Shown: piece after piece, positions 1 to 7,209 of the stretch
Numbering within the stretch: the stretch's first letter is position 1
Layout of the letters: each line of letters opens with the position of its first letter
NCBI RefSeq assembly: GCF_900638585.1
Contig: NZ_LR134523.1
Span: 391,001-455,000, forward strand
Origin: Aedoeadaptatus ivorii
GTDB taxonomy: Bacteria > Bacillota > Clostridia > Tissierellales > Peptoniphilaceae
Length of the DNA: 64,000 bases
Direction: 5' to 3'
Notes under the pieces: generated by a model
What the model was told of the DNA's origin: nothing
The model's database searches: none
Seen by the model: only the letters and a program-made list of their open reading frames with translations
Translations under genes and position numbers: made by a program

Positions 1-600
1 GTACTGGAAGGGGACTATAAGGTCTCGATCGGCGATGTCAACGCCGCTACCCAGGCACAAAACGCCCTCCTTTCCGCGGCCATCGCCAATGGCGGAGACG
101 AGAAGAATCTGCAACCGGGCTTCGATTATTTCGCCAAGCTCGCAGAGCAGGGCCGTTTGGACCTCTCCGATCCCTCCGTGCAGCGACTGGAAAAGGGCGA
201 GGTGGAAGTCGCCTTCGTATGGGACTTTAACGGTCTAAACTACGCCAAACAAGTGGAAGAAAGCAATCCGAATCTAAAATTCGAAGTCACCATCCCCTCC
301 GACGGGGCGGTGCAATCCGGGTATTCCACGATCATTAACGCCAGGGCGCCCCACCCCCATGCGGCGGCATTGGCGCGGGAATACATTCTTTCCGACCAGG
401 GACAGATCAATTTGGCAAAGGGGTACGCCCGTCCCATTCGCGACGATGTGGAATTGCCGGCGGATGTCAAGGACATGCTCCTGGACGATTCGCTGTATGC
501 CAAGGCACAACCCATTAAGGATATGAAGGCATGGGATGAGGCGGCGAAGGGACTCGGCCAAAAATGGCAGGCCGAAGTCCTTACCAAGGCAAAGAAGTAA
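1..600 (+). CDS. ABC transporter extracellular solute-binding protein (5' truncated by window edge)
   Basis: The reading frame is open from base 1, so the N-terminus, including any signal peptide or lipobox, lies outside the window; 199 codons remain. The visible part looks like the C-terminal lobe of a family-1 solute-binding protein of the Fe3+/spermidine/phosphonate type, with a stretch like VAFVWDFNG followed by a long tail ending in lysines. It would sit outside the membrane and deliver substrate to the two permeases encoded downstream. The stop codon shares one base with the start of the next gene (TAATG), so the genes are translationally coupled. The substrate cannot be read from sequence; the linked phosphatase-superfamily enzyme suggests a phosphonate or phosphoester, which is inference. 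Confidence 0.8.
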   Translation, partial: VLEGDYKVSIGDVNAATQAQNALLSAAIANGGDEKNLQPGFDYFAKLAEQGRLDLSDPSVQRLEKGEVEVAFVWDFNGLNYAKQVEESNPNLKFEVTIPSDGAVQSGYSTIINARAPHPHAAALAREYILSDQGQINLAKGYARPIRDDVELPADVKDMLLDDSLYAKAQPIKDMKAWDEAAKGLGQKWQAEVLTKAKK

Positions 601-1421
601 TGGAGAAACTGATTCTAATCGTACTGGACGGGCTAAATGCACAGACCGCTTTTCGCCATATGGGCTATTTGGAATCCCTCGCCGAGGCGGGTTTGTGTGC
701 CACCTACCGGGTGATCTCCGAGCTGCCGGCGATGTCGCGTCCCCTGTATGAGACCATTCAGACCGGCCTCGCGCCGCGCGAGCACGGCATTACCAACAAC
801 GGCATTCCCAAGAGAAGCGGCGAAGAAAATATATTTTCCATTGTGAGACAGGCAGGCGGCGTAACGGCTGCCTGTGCCTATTCGTGGGTCAGCGAGTTGT
901 ATCACCATACGCCCTTTCGACCGAGCGAAGATCGATTTTTTACAGATGGCGAGGGGGAGATCGCATTGGGTTCGTTCTATTGGAACGACAAATATCCCGA
1001 CGACCATCTCTTTGCCGACGCGCATTATTTTATCAAAACATATGCACCCGAATATCTCCTGCTGCACCCCATGAATGTAGACGATGCGGGCCACGCCTAC
1101 GGATCGGACGCGGCGGAATATGCCTTTGCGGCGGCAAATGTCGACGTGGCACTCAGCGATTATTTGCCGCTGTGGCGGGAGGCGGGCTATCAGGTCGTCG
1201 TGACCGCCGATCACGGCATGAATCCGCTCCGCTTTCACAACGGCGCATCGGATGCGGAGCGGATTGTCCCGCTCTATATCTTTTCGGAAAAAATACTGCC
1301 CGGCGATTTTCGCGATCAACAGCGGTCGCAACGGGAGGTGGCGCCCCTCTGCCTGTATCTGTTGGGGCTTTCCCCTTCGAAAAAGATGATCCCCATGGGG
1401 GTTGCCCGCCGTTCTATGTAA
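600..1421 (+). CDS. Alkaline phosphatase superfamily hydrolase (NPP / type I phosphodiesterase-like)
   Basis: 273 aa. It begins with MEKLILIVLDG, the usual first metal-ligand strand of alkaline-phosphatase-superfamily enzymes (Asp10). PAMSRPLYETIQTG followed by APREHGITNNG matches the nucleophile region of nucleotide pyrophosphatase/phosphodiesterases, with Ser46 where many members have Thr. Further metal-ligand motifs are DDAGHAYG and ADHGMN near the middle and C-terminal third. There is no signal peptide, so it should act in the cytoplasm on something that the surrounding ABC importer brings in. Start chosen at ATG 600, overlapping the previous stop, rather than 12 codons upstream inside the binding-protein gene. 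Phosphonoacetate hydrolase belongs to this superfamily, but the actual substrate here is unknown. Confidence 0.8.
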   Translation: MEKLILIVLDGLNAQTAFRHMGYLESLAEAGLCATYRVISELPAMSRPLYETIQTGLAPREHGITNNGIPKRSGEENIFSIVRQAGGVTAACAYSWVSELYHHTPFRPSEDRFFTDGEGEIALGSFYWNDKYPDDHLFADAHYFIKTYAPEYLLLHPMNVDDAGHAYGSDAAEYAFAAANVDVALSDYLPLWREAGYQVVVTADHGMNPLRFHNGASDAERIVPLYIFSEKILPGDFRDQQRSQREVAPLCLYLLGLSPSKKMIPMGVARRSM

Positions 1422-1437
1422 AAGGAAAGGATCGAAA

Positions 1438-2298
1438 ATGAGAACCGACGCAAAACTTCCGCTCCTATTGTTCCTCCCCTTCGGGGTGTTGGCCCTCTTT
1501 TATATTCTCCTGCCTCTATTTTCTATTCTGTGGAAAAGCTTTTTCGACAATGGCGGTGCCTTTATCGGGATGTCCAATTATGGAGAGATTTTTTCGAATC
1601 CCTACTATTTTATGGGCATCGCCAATTCCCTGAAAGTATCGTTCTTTAGTGCGCTTATCGGCCTGATTCTCGATTTTATGGGCGCCTATGTGATTTATAA
1701 CAACGAAGGCGTCTTAAAAAAGGTATTTTTGAATGTCCTCAATATGACGTCGAATTTTCAGGGCATTCAGCTCGCCTTCGCCTTTATGATCATCCTGGGC
1801 AATTCCGGCGTGCTGGTGCTCTTGGGCCAGGCTTTGGGTTGGAGCTTTCTCGCCGATTTCGACCTCTACGGCACCAATGGCCTGCTCCTCACCTTTATCC
1901 ACTTTCAGATTCCTTTGGGCACGCTGCTCTTGTACCCGGCATTCGCCATGATCCAGGACGAATACAAGGAAGCGGCACAGCTCTTAAAGACCGGTACCCT
2001 TCGTTTTTGGCTGTATATCGGCATTCCCATTCTATCGCCGGTGCTCTTCGGCACCTTCTCGATTCTGTTTGCCAACGCATTGGCGGCCTACGCCACCCCC
2101 TATGCGCTGTTGGGGAACAACTACCCCCTTATGCCGATTCAAATCTCCTCTATGTTTACGGGGGATATCGTGCAGCAGCCGGGAACCGGGAGTGCCCTTT
2201 CGGTGATTATGATATTGATCATGCTCTTGGTAAATGGCTTGGGATTGCTCGCCGGTAGCAATCGAGAGGGGAGGGAAGTCCGTGAAGAAAAACAGTAA
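1438..2298 (+). CDS. ABC transporter permease, first subunit (PotB/FbpB-like)
   Basis: 286 aa hydrophobic protein with about six membrane segments; the first is at residues 7-30 and the last near 255-275. A cytoplasmic EAA loop that contacts the ATPase is visible as DEYKEAAQLLKTGTLRFW followed by IGIPIL. Start chosen at ATG 1438, preceded by AAAGGAAAGG, because the upstream in-frame codons overlap the hydrolase gene. It pairs with the next permease to form the channel of the importer whose binding protein and ATPase are encoded on either side. Confidence 0.85.
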   Translation: MRTDAKLPLLLFLPFGVLALFYILLPLFSILWKSFFDNGGAFIGMSNYGEIFSNPYYFMGIANSLKVSFFSALIGLILDFMGAYVIYNNEGVLKKVFLNVLNMTSNFQGIQLAFAFMIILGNSGVLVLLGQALGWSFLADFDLYGTNGLLLTFIHFQIPLGTLLLYPAFAMIQDEYKEAAQLLKTGTLRFWLYIGIPILSPVLFGTFSILFANALAAYATPYALLGNNYPLMPIQISSMFTGDIVQQPGTGSALSVIMILIMLLVNGLGLLAGSNREGREVREEKQ

Positions 2299-3091
2299 AC
2301 TGCTCGATATCCTCGCCTTTGTGGTGATCGGCTTATTTTTGATACTGCCGCTCTTTATGACCGTGGTGTATAGCTTTTTCAGGGATTTTACCAAGATCAT
2401 ACCACGGGAATTTACCTTCGATTTTTATCGGGAACTGTTTACCGCCACAGAGATATGGCCGGTGTTGATCCGCACCGTCTTGATCTCCGTCCTCCCCGTC
2501 TTGATTACCGTAATGATTATGCTCCTCGCCCTATATGCGGCCCGGGTTTACTATCCCAAAGCGGAAGTCATCATGGATGCGGTCTCCAAAATCCCGTACG
2601 GGATCCAGGGCGTAATTATGGCGGTTTCCTTGATCGTCTTATACGGCAATTCCGAGAACTTTTACGGCAATCGGATCTTTCTGCTCGTCTGCTCCTACTG
2701 CGTGTTAATCTGCCCGTATATGTATCAGGGCGTCAAAAACACCCTGACCGCCATCGATATGACGCCTATGCTCGAGGCGGCGGAAATCCTCGGCGCCTCT
2801 TCTCTCCGCACCTTTGTGACCATTATTGTACCCGCCGCCTATCGGGGACTCTTGGCGACGATGCTCCTCTCGGCGGGACTGTTGTTTGCGGACTTTGTGC
2901 TCGTAAATATATTGGCGGGTTCCTATTATGAGACCCTGGGCATCTTCCTCAATCGCATGCTCAGCGTTTCCGGTCCCACCGCCGCCGCCATTTCTACGAT
3001 TATGAGTGTGGTAATGCTGGCGCTTTCCGCCCTGGTCAACCACTTGAACGCACGACAATCGTCCCCGCAAAACGGGAGTAAGGAGAACTAA
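2282..3091 (+). CDS. ABC transporter permease, second subunit (PotC-like)
   Basis: 269 aa, about six membrane segments, with the EAA motif LEAAEILGASSLRTFVTII in the second half. Start chosen at GTG 2282 (KKNSKLLDILAF follows) because a strong GAGGGGAGGG site lies just upstream; this start overlaps the end of the first permease by 17 bases, as is usual in tightly coupled transporter operons. Family knowledge: the two permeases form a heterodimer with two copies of the ATPase beneath it. Confidence 0.85.
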   Translation: MKKNSKLLDILAFVVIGLFLILPLFMTVVYSFFRDFTKIIPREFTFDFYRELFTATEIWPVLIRTVLISVLPVLITVMIMLLALYAARVYYPKAEVIMDAVSKIPYGIQGVIMAVSLIVLYGNSENFYGNRIFLLVCSYCVLICPYMYQGVKNTLTAIDMTPMLEAAEILGASSLRTFVTIIVPAAYRGLLATMLLSAGLLFADFVLVNILAGSYYETLGIFLNRMLSVSGPTAAAISTIMSVVMLALSALVNHLNARQSSPQNGSKEN

Positions 3092-3092
3092 G

Positions 3093-4106
3093 ATGAGTTA
3101 TATCGCATTTGAAAACATACAGAAGAGCTATGACGGCACCCACTATGTGCTCAAAGACATCAATCTCGAAATCCAAAAAGGGGAGCTCCTCACCCTCTTG
3201 GGCCCCTCCGGTTGCGGAAAATCCACATTGCTGCGTTGTTTGGCGGGATTTAACCGCGTCGATCACGGTACCATCCGCATCGGCGATAAGATCGTCAACG
3301 ATCTCGCGCCCGGGGAGCGAAATGTGGGGATGGTATTTCAGTCTTATTCGCTCTTTCCCAATATGAACGTAGAAAACAATATCGGCTTTGGGCTGAAAAT
3401 GCAGAAGATGCCCAAGGAAACCATACGAAAAAAAGTCGCCGAAATGATCGAAATCGTCGGCCTTAAGGGGCGGGAACATTATGCGCCGTCCCAACTTTCC
3501 GGCGGGCAAAAACAGAGAGTCGCTCTGGCGCGGGCGCTGGTCACCGAGCCCCGCGTGCTCCTATTGGACGAGCCGCTTTCCGCCATCGATGCGCAGCTGC
3601 GAAAGAGCCTGCAAAAATCCATCCGAAACATTCAACAGCAACTGAACATCACCACCATATTCGTCACCCACGACCAGAACGAAGCCATGCTGATGAGCGA
3701 CCATATCACCATCTTAAACGACGGGAGAATCGAGCAGATCGCCACACCCATCGACCTCTACACGCGGCCCCGTACGGAATTTGTCGCCAACTTCGTCGGC
3801 AACTACAATGTCCTGCAGCCACAGGCGTTCGAAACCATGACCGGCGAGACGAGGACGGGCGCCGTCGCCATTCGTCCCGAGGCGATCCAAATCGTGGGCG
3901 AAGACACGCCCCAAAAGGACGACTACATTCGCCTGGTGGGGCGGGTGCGCGACCGCATTCCCAAGGGAAATCTGTTGGAGTATTTGGTAGAAAGCAACGG
4001 AATCGTCCTGAAAATCGATACCCTCTTTCGCACCCACAATCTGTACGAGCCGGGCGAAGCGGTCGGCGTCGAGTTCGAAAGGAGAAATGTGCTGGATCTG
4101 GAATAA
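3093..4106 (+). CDS. ABC transporter ATP-binding protein (PotA/FbpC-like)
   Basis: 337 aa. Walker A GPSGCGKST near residue 38, Q-loop VFQSYSLFPNMNV, signature LSGGQKQRV, Walker B VLLLDEP and the switch histidine in FVTHDQNEA are all present. The C-terminal 100 residues form a TOBE-type regulatory domain (VAIRPEAIQIV). ATG 3093 has an AAGGAG site. It powers the importer encoded just upstream and closes the operon. No convincing terminator was seen between 4107 and the tRNA promoter at 4217. Confidence 0.9.
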   Translation: MSYIAFENIQKSYDGTHYVLKDINLEIQKGELLTLLGPSGCGKSTLLRCLAGFNRVDHGTIRIGDKIVNDLAPGERNVGMVFQSYSLFPNMNVENNIGFGLKMQKMPKETIRKKVAEMIEIVGLKGREHYAPSQLSGGQKQRVALARALVTEPRVLLLDEPLSAIDAQLRKSLQKSIRNIQQQLNITTIFVTHDQNEAMLMSDHITILNDGRIEQIATPIDLYTRPRTEFVANFVGNYNVLQPQAFETMTGETRTGAVAIRPEAIQIVGEDTPQKDDYIRLVGRVRDRIPKGNLLEYLVESNGIVLKIDTLFRTHNLYEPGEAVGVEFERRNVLDLE

Positions 4107-4216
4107 GTAGGCGGCAGAATCCCGAAAAGACCAATGCCGGCCCTACGAGAACTTAACCCGAACACCGCATGGGCATAACAAAACCGAATCCATATGACGG
4201 AATTGTAAAATAGTGC

Positions 4217-4245
4217 TTGCAATCTGTCGGCGACCTTGGTAAACT
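4217..4245 (+). promoter_or_regulatory. Promoter of the tRNA-Val gene
   Basis: TTGCAA at 4217-4222, a 17-base spacer, then TAAACT at 4240-4245. This places the start of transcription a few bases before the tRNA at 4258. Confidence 0.6.
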
Positions 4246-4257
4246 ATATTGTGCTAC

Positions 4258-4333
4258 GGAGAGTTAGCTCAGTTGGTAGAGCGCTACGTTGACATCGTAG
4301 AGGTCGCTGGTTCAAGCCCAGTACTGTCCACCA
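4258..4333 (+). tRNA. tRNA-Val (anticodon GAC)
   Basis: 76 nt including an encoded CCA. D arm GCTCAGTTGGTAGAGC, anticodon stem CTACG/CGTAG with loop TTGACAT (anticodon GAC, reads GUC), and T loop TTCAAGC are clear. The acceptor stem GGAGAGT/ACTGTCC pairs at six of seven positions, with a G4:G69 mismatch (bases 4261 and 4326), which is unusual. Its 3' end is repeated 2.25 kb downstream, marking it as an integration site. Confidence 0.93.
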
Positions 4334-4334
4334 T
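4319..4334 (+). repeat. Left att-like direct repeat (tRNA-Val 3' end)
   Basis: CAGTACTGTCCACCAT covers the T-stem, acceptor end and CCA of the tRNA and recurs exactly at 6569-6584. Integrases of many phages and islands recombine in tRNA 3' ends and leave such a repeat. Confidence 0.75.
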
Positions 4335-4340
4335 TTGTAT

Positions 4341-4382
4341 AAACGGCTGGTTGCTGCTAACGCTGCAATTTAGCCGTTTTTT
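4341..4382 (+). terminator. Terminator after tRNA-Val
   Basis: AAACGGCT (4341-4348) pairs with AGCCGTTT (4372-4379) followed by T residues; a second small stem may form inside the loop. Confidence 0.65.
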
Positions 4383-4411
4383 CGTGTTTTCATAACTTTG
4401 GTTTTTGTTAT

Positions 4412-5418
4412 TTGCGGCTGCAATTTGCTGGTTTTGCATCGTCTCAGAACATCATGGCGCGCACATCAACGCCGTACAAAAGCAAATGCAGAAAGTGCAC
4501 CGAGATCAGTTGCGGCGACGATGTGGCCAACGAACCGGGAAAGGACAAAAAGCATGCGGCGCGCACACTACATCACACGGAAACGACCTATTTGAAAGCA
4601 TAGCTGACCTGCTTATGTAAAAAAAGCTGGGCATTAAGGAATATGAATTTTTGGCCACCCTAGATATGAAGACCAGTGCAATATGCCGTTCTATGGACGG
4701 CAAGCACTTTCCTATTGACGAAGCTATGCCGGGCGTAAACTATCCGCCTATGCATCCGAGATGCCGATCGACTACGATCACCTACAGGGAGAACAAAGAC
4801 GGAAAGACGAGGACAGCGAGAAGCGAAGACGGGAAGAGCTATGATGTGCCTCTCGATATGAATTACGAAGAGTGGCATAAGACCTATGTAGAGAACGATC
4901 CGGAATATTTGGCTAAGGAAAAAGCATGGAAGAACCGTCATGGTGACAGAAAGCAATATGAGAATTACATTGAAGCGATAGGAAAAAAGAACGTACCCTC
5001 TAGCTTTGATAGCTTCCAAAAATTAAAGTATAATAATACGAAAGAGTGGGAGCAATTAAAGCATTATAAACGTTCAATAAAAAGTGGTGAGTTGACGTCA
5101 TTTGCAGATTTTAAGTTATATAAAGATGTATCTAAAGAGATAGACGAAAAACTGATAGGGCTAAAGACATCAGATGGTGTTGTGATAAATAAGAAATCTA
5201 AGCATTTCATCAATAGGGTGATTGGTTCTGTAGAACAAAAGAGAAATGGAGTGGATATTGAACACGCGATACGAATATTGTCAACCCCCGATGACATTAA
5301 GAGGCTCAAACATAGTACGAGGTATAGCATAATGGGTGTTGGGTCTGTGTCTGTTAATCCGAAAACTGGTAAATTGATTCAAGTAAATCCATTAGGAGGT
5401 CGCAAGAAAAATGATTAA
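4412..5418 (+). pseudogene. Remnant of phage minor head protein (SPP1 gp7/Mu F-like) with intact C-terminal toxin-like domain
   Basis: From 4621 the frame reads continuously as KKLGIKEYEFLATLD, then CRSMDGK and NYPPMHPRCRSTT, the conserved C-terminal end of phage gp7-type head morphogenesis proteins. Upstream, fragments in two frames (ARTLHHTETTYLKA ending at 4603, then FESIADLLM and a TAA at 4618) show a frameshift and an in-frame stop, and most of the head domain is gone. The last 150 codons carry a separate domain with KSKHFINRVIG, DIEHAIRILSTP and NPKTGKLIQVNP, which resembles the BECR-type RNase domains known to be fused to such phage proteins; this assignment is from pattern only. TTG 4651 is a possible start for a surviving 255-aa product, with no good ribosome site. 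It overlaps the next small gene by 8 bases. Confidence 0.7.
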
Positions 5419-5614
5419 CATCACTGAGCTTCAAAAGAATGAATTGAGTAAGGATATTAACAACCTTGAAGAATTATTGAATAACGGCGACTTGGATAAG
5501 TTATTGTTAGCGATTGATGAGTTATTTTTGTCAAATCTCGATGAAAATGACGAGCCCACAGAAAAGGCTATGAAATACCAACGGCTATATGATCAAATAT
5601 ACAACCAAAACTAA
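5411..5614 (+). CDS. Small acidic protein, candidate immunity partner of the preceding toxin-like domain
   Basis: 67 aa, acidic, predicted helical (MINITELQKNELSKDINNLE at the start), with no membrane segment or known motif. The ATG overlaps the end of the toxin-like frame and follows a TTAGGAGG site, so the two would be translated together. A terminator follows directly. Small acidic genes directly after polymorphic toxin domains are commonly immunity proteins; here the role is inferred from position only. Confidence 0.65.
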   Translation: MINITELQKNELSKDINNLEELLNNGDLDKLLLAIDELFLSNLDENDEPTEKAMKYQRLYDQIYNQN

Positions 5615-5649
5615 AAGCACATCTTACGGTATAGCTGGTGTGCTTTTTT
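5613..5649 (+). terminator. Rho-independent terminator after the toxin/immunity-like pair
   Basis: AAAAGCACA (5613-5621) pairs with TGTGCTTTT (5639-5647), followed by more T residues. Confidence 0.8.
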
Positions 5650-5970
5650 GATGCAGTAAAACAAGGTTGCAACTTACAGGCGTGCACTGTAAGGGGCGAA
5701 AGGAGCAGAAAGATGAAGAAGAATTGGAACAAACTGAAGTGATTTTATGACTTAAGAGAAGAAAAGAGCCGGAAAGTGGGCAACGCCTTTGAGCAAGTAG
5801 TAATTGTATAGAGGCGAGGCACGTCAATGCAAAATCCTGGGTAAACAGGAATCGGCCGAAGTGCCTCGTTTATGGTTGTAAAAATTATCCAAATCCTCAA
5901 TCAATTACTTAAAATGGTTGCATAATCATAACACGCGTGTCATAATTCATATAGAAAGTGAGGTGAGAAA
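5650..5970 (+). other. Gene-poor stretch inside the island
   Basis: No convincing ORF. It contains an 8-bp stem at 5815-5868 (CGAGGCAC with GTGCCTCG, 38-base loop) with a short T-poor tail, which could be a weak terminator or part of an RNA. The rest is probably decayed phage DNA; short frames with KMKKNW- or EEKSRKVG-like runs are not supported as genes. Confidence 0.4.
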
Positions 5971-6116
5971 GTGATAGAAATCGCTTAGGGGTATGGATCC
6001 CAAAAGCAATTAACGGGTGCCAACAAATACAAGTTAAAAGCTTGCGATCATAAAGCTAGAATTGAAATGGCTTAAGGGTGGGGGTTAATTCCCTACCCAT
6101 AAGAAAGTTCTATCAC
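5971..6116 (+). ncRNA. Possible structured RNA (146 nt) upstream of two small genes
   Basis: GTGATAGAA at 5971-5979 pairs perfectly with TTCTATCAC at 6108-6116, closing a 146-base unit. Inside, GGGTGGGG and CCCTACCC (about 6075-6098) form a stem of eight pairs with one G-T, and GGGG...TCCC near 5988-6001 may form another. There is no ORF through the region. The unit ends 7 bases before the start of a small gene and has no poly-T tail. I cannot place it in a known RNA family; it could be a leader element, a phage small RNA or chance structure in AT-rich DNA. Confidence 0.35.
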
Positions 6117-6123
6117 ATGGAAA

Positions 6124-6267
6124 ATGTTAAATCACTTACTCAATCTATTGCTCTTCGTCTCGATTTTGGTGTGCATCGCTTTATTCATTAAAAATGGAAA
6201 GTTGCAGGAAGAAAAGAAAAGACTAGAAAAGGAGCTTGAGCGTGAACAACGAAAGAAAGACAAGTGA
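6124..6267 (+). CDS. Small single-pass membrane protein with basic coiled-coil tail (47 aa)
   Basis: Reads MLNHLLNLLLFVSILVCIAL followed by a turn and a highly charged helix rich in Lys and Glu ending in KKDK. Residues 3-22 form one membrane segment and the tail would be cytoplasmic. The ribosome site is weak. The gene overlaps the following GTG-start gene by 26 bases in another frame, a compact phage-like arrangement. Function is unknown; a small phage membrane protein or a type-I-toxin-like peptide are both possible. Confidence 0.5.
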   Translation: MLNHLLNLLLFVSILVCIALFIKNGKLQEEKKRLEKELEREQRKKDK

Positions 6268-6439
6268 TGCTCAAATTCGAGCGTCAAGAAGATGGGAAGA
6301 AGAAAATCCGGAGAAGAAAAGGTATCAGCGCGTCAGGAGCAACGCCCGTACGTTTGCTCGGAAATATGCCAGGTCTCGCGAAGAAGTAGAGGAGCTACTT
6401 GGTATTTTTGATGAAGAAAATTCGAACGCCACAAAATAA
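6242..6439 (+). CDS. Small basic phage-type protein of unknown function
   Basis: 65 aa. Start chosen at GTG 6242 (NNERKTSDAQIRASRRWEEE follows) because AAGGAG lies 7 bases upstream; the in-frame TTG 6236 has poorer spacing. The pattern of a charged N-terminus, an RRWEEENPEKK-like stretch, a basic middle (RSNARTFARKYA) and an acidic leucine-rich end (EEVEELLGIF) is familiar from short proteins of unknown function carried by phages and conjugative elements of Firmicutes. It may bind nucleic acid; no function is claimed. Confidence 0.6.
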   Translation: MNNERKTSDAQIRASRRWEEENPEKKRYQRVRSNARTFARKYARSREEVEELLGIFDEENSNATK

Positions 6440-6442
6440 GAG

Positions 6443-6460
6443 TCCGGAGGTGCGTCCGGA
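6443..6460 (+). terminator. Weak hairpin after the small phage-type gene
   Basis: TCCGG/CCGGA five-base stem with an eight-base loop, followed by TTTC. A short or weak terminator at best. Confidence 0.35.
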
Positions 6461-6568
6461 TTTCAAAAAGTACATCCTATCGTCCCTATCAGCCCCCAGT
6501 TTAGAGGGGTGCTCGATTATAAACGGCTTCACTAGTGATTTATAGGGGTTTAATGATTGGTTCAGTTT

Positions 6569-6584
6569 CAGTACTGTCCACCAT
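6569..6584 (+). repeat. Right att-like direct repeat
   Basis: Exact copy of 4319-4334. It is preceded at the same distance by TGGTTCA and followed by TTTG and AAACGGC, as at the tRNA, so it looks like a displaced tRNA 3' end. Confidence 0.75.
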
Positions 6585-6666
6585 ATTTGAAACGGCGTAA
6601 GGTGTGTTCTATGTCGTTTAAGGCGTCCCTTATTCGAAGTGCAGAGGATGCACCCAAATAAGCGCA

Positions 6667-6695
6667 CAAAAAAACGCCTCCGAAGAGGCGTTTTT
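6667..6695 (-). terminator. Bidirectional terminator ending the 2-oxoacid oxidoreductase operon
   Basis: ACGCCTC/GAGGCGT stem with a CGAA loop, flanked by A residues on the left and T residues on the right, so it can work from both sides. It lies just beyond the stop of the rubrerythrin-like gene. Confidence 0.85.
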
Positions 6696-6714
6696 GTCGC
6701 GTTTACAGTACTTT

Positions 6715-7209
6715 TTAGTACGGTGCGAAGTTTTGCATATTCCACCATTCTTGTTGGTAGATTTCATATTGGGTACGCAGGGTTTCCAAGTGGGATTGTT
6801 CCCATTTTACGAGGATGTCGAAGAGGTGCTTGGATTCTTCGCTTTCGACTTTTGCCTTTGCGTCTTCGTAGAAGGTCACGGAGTCTTTTTCCATGTTCAT
6901 GCCTACGGAGAATACGGTTACGGCCAAGCGTACCATGTCTTCATCCAATTTGTCCCATTTGAAGATACCGGGAGAAGGAACTTCTTCTTTTAATTTTTCC
7001 GGATCGTAGTTGATTGCCTTGCTGTCGTCGATGATTTTTTCGGACAGGGAACGAAGGTATTCGATGTGCTCTTCTTCTTGTCTTGCGAGGTCCAACAGCG
7101 CGTCCTTCGTAGAGGAGGAAGCGAATTTGTCGGCTGCGAGTTTGTAGAATTCTGCACCTTCGACTTCGTTCAGCATTGCCTGTCTGAGGATTTCAACTTC
7201 ATTTCGCAT
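6715..7209 (-). CDS. Rubrerythrin-like ferritin-family diiron protein
   Basis: 164 aa four-helix protein. Diiron ligand patterns are EGAEFY and EEEH in the first half and EKDSVTFYEDA and EQSH in the second, spaced as in rubrerythrin/ferritin-like proteins; the C-terminal rubredoxin domain of classical rubrerythrin is missing. ATG 7209 follows GAAGGAG, and the start overlaps the end of the gamma-subunit gene. As the last gene of the 2-oxoacid:ferredoxin oxidoreductase operon it probably protects the oxygen-sensitive iron-sulfur enzyme from peroxide or acts as an electron acceptor; that role is inference from context. Confidence 0.8.
   Translation of the reverse strand: MRNEVEILRQAMLNEVEGAEFYKLAADKFASSSTKDALLDLARQEEEHIEYLRSLSEKIIDDSKAINYDPEKLKEEVPSPGIFKWDKLDEDMVRLAVTVFSVGMNMEKDSVTFYEDAKAKVESEESKHLFDILVKWEQSHLETLRTQYEIYQQEWWNMQNFAPY

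Larger units (their letters stand above)
4319..6584 (+). mobile_element. Decayed prophage/satellite island integrated at tRNA-Val
   Basis: A 16-base identical direct repeat (4319-4334 in the tRNA 3' end and 6569-6584) bounds a 2.25-kb AT-rich segment whose base use differs from both flanks. The repeat extends leftward imperfectly (TGGTTCA at 4308 and 6558, same spacing), and short stretches after it (TTTG and AAACGGC) are shared too. Inside are a broken phage head-protein gene, a small immunity-like gene, a possible RNA and two small phage-type ORFs. No integrase, replication or packaging gene is visible, so it is a remnant. The att assignment is inference from the repeat and its position in a tRNA gene. 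Confidence 0.75.

Noticed and set aside
4107..4216. Terminator for the ABC operon
   Set aside because: No stem with a T-run could be found in this gap.
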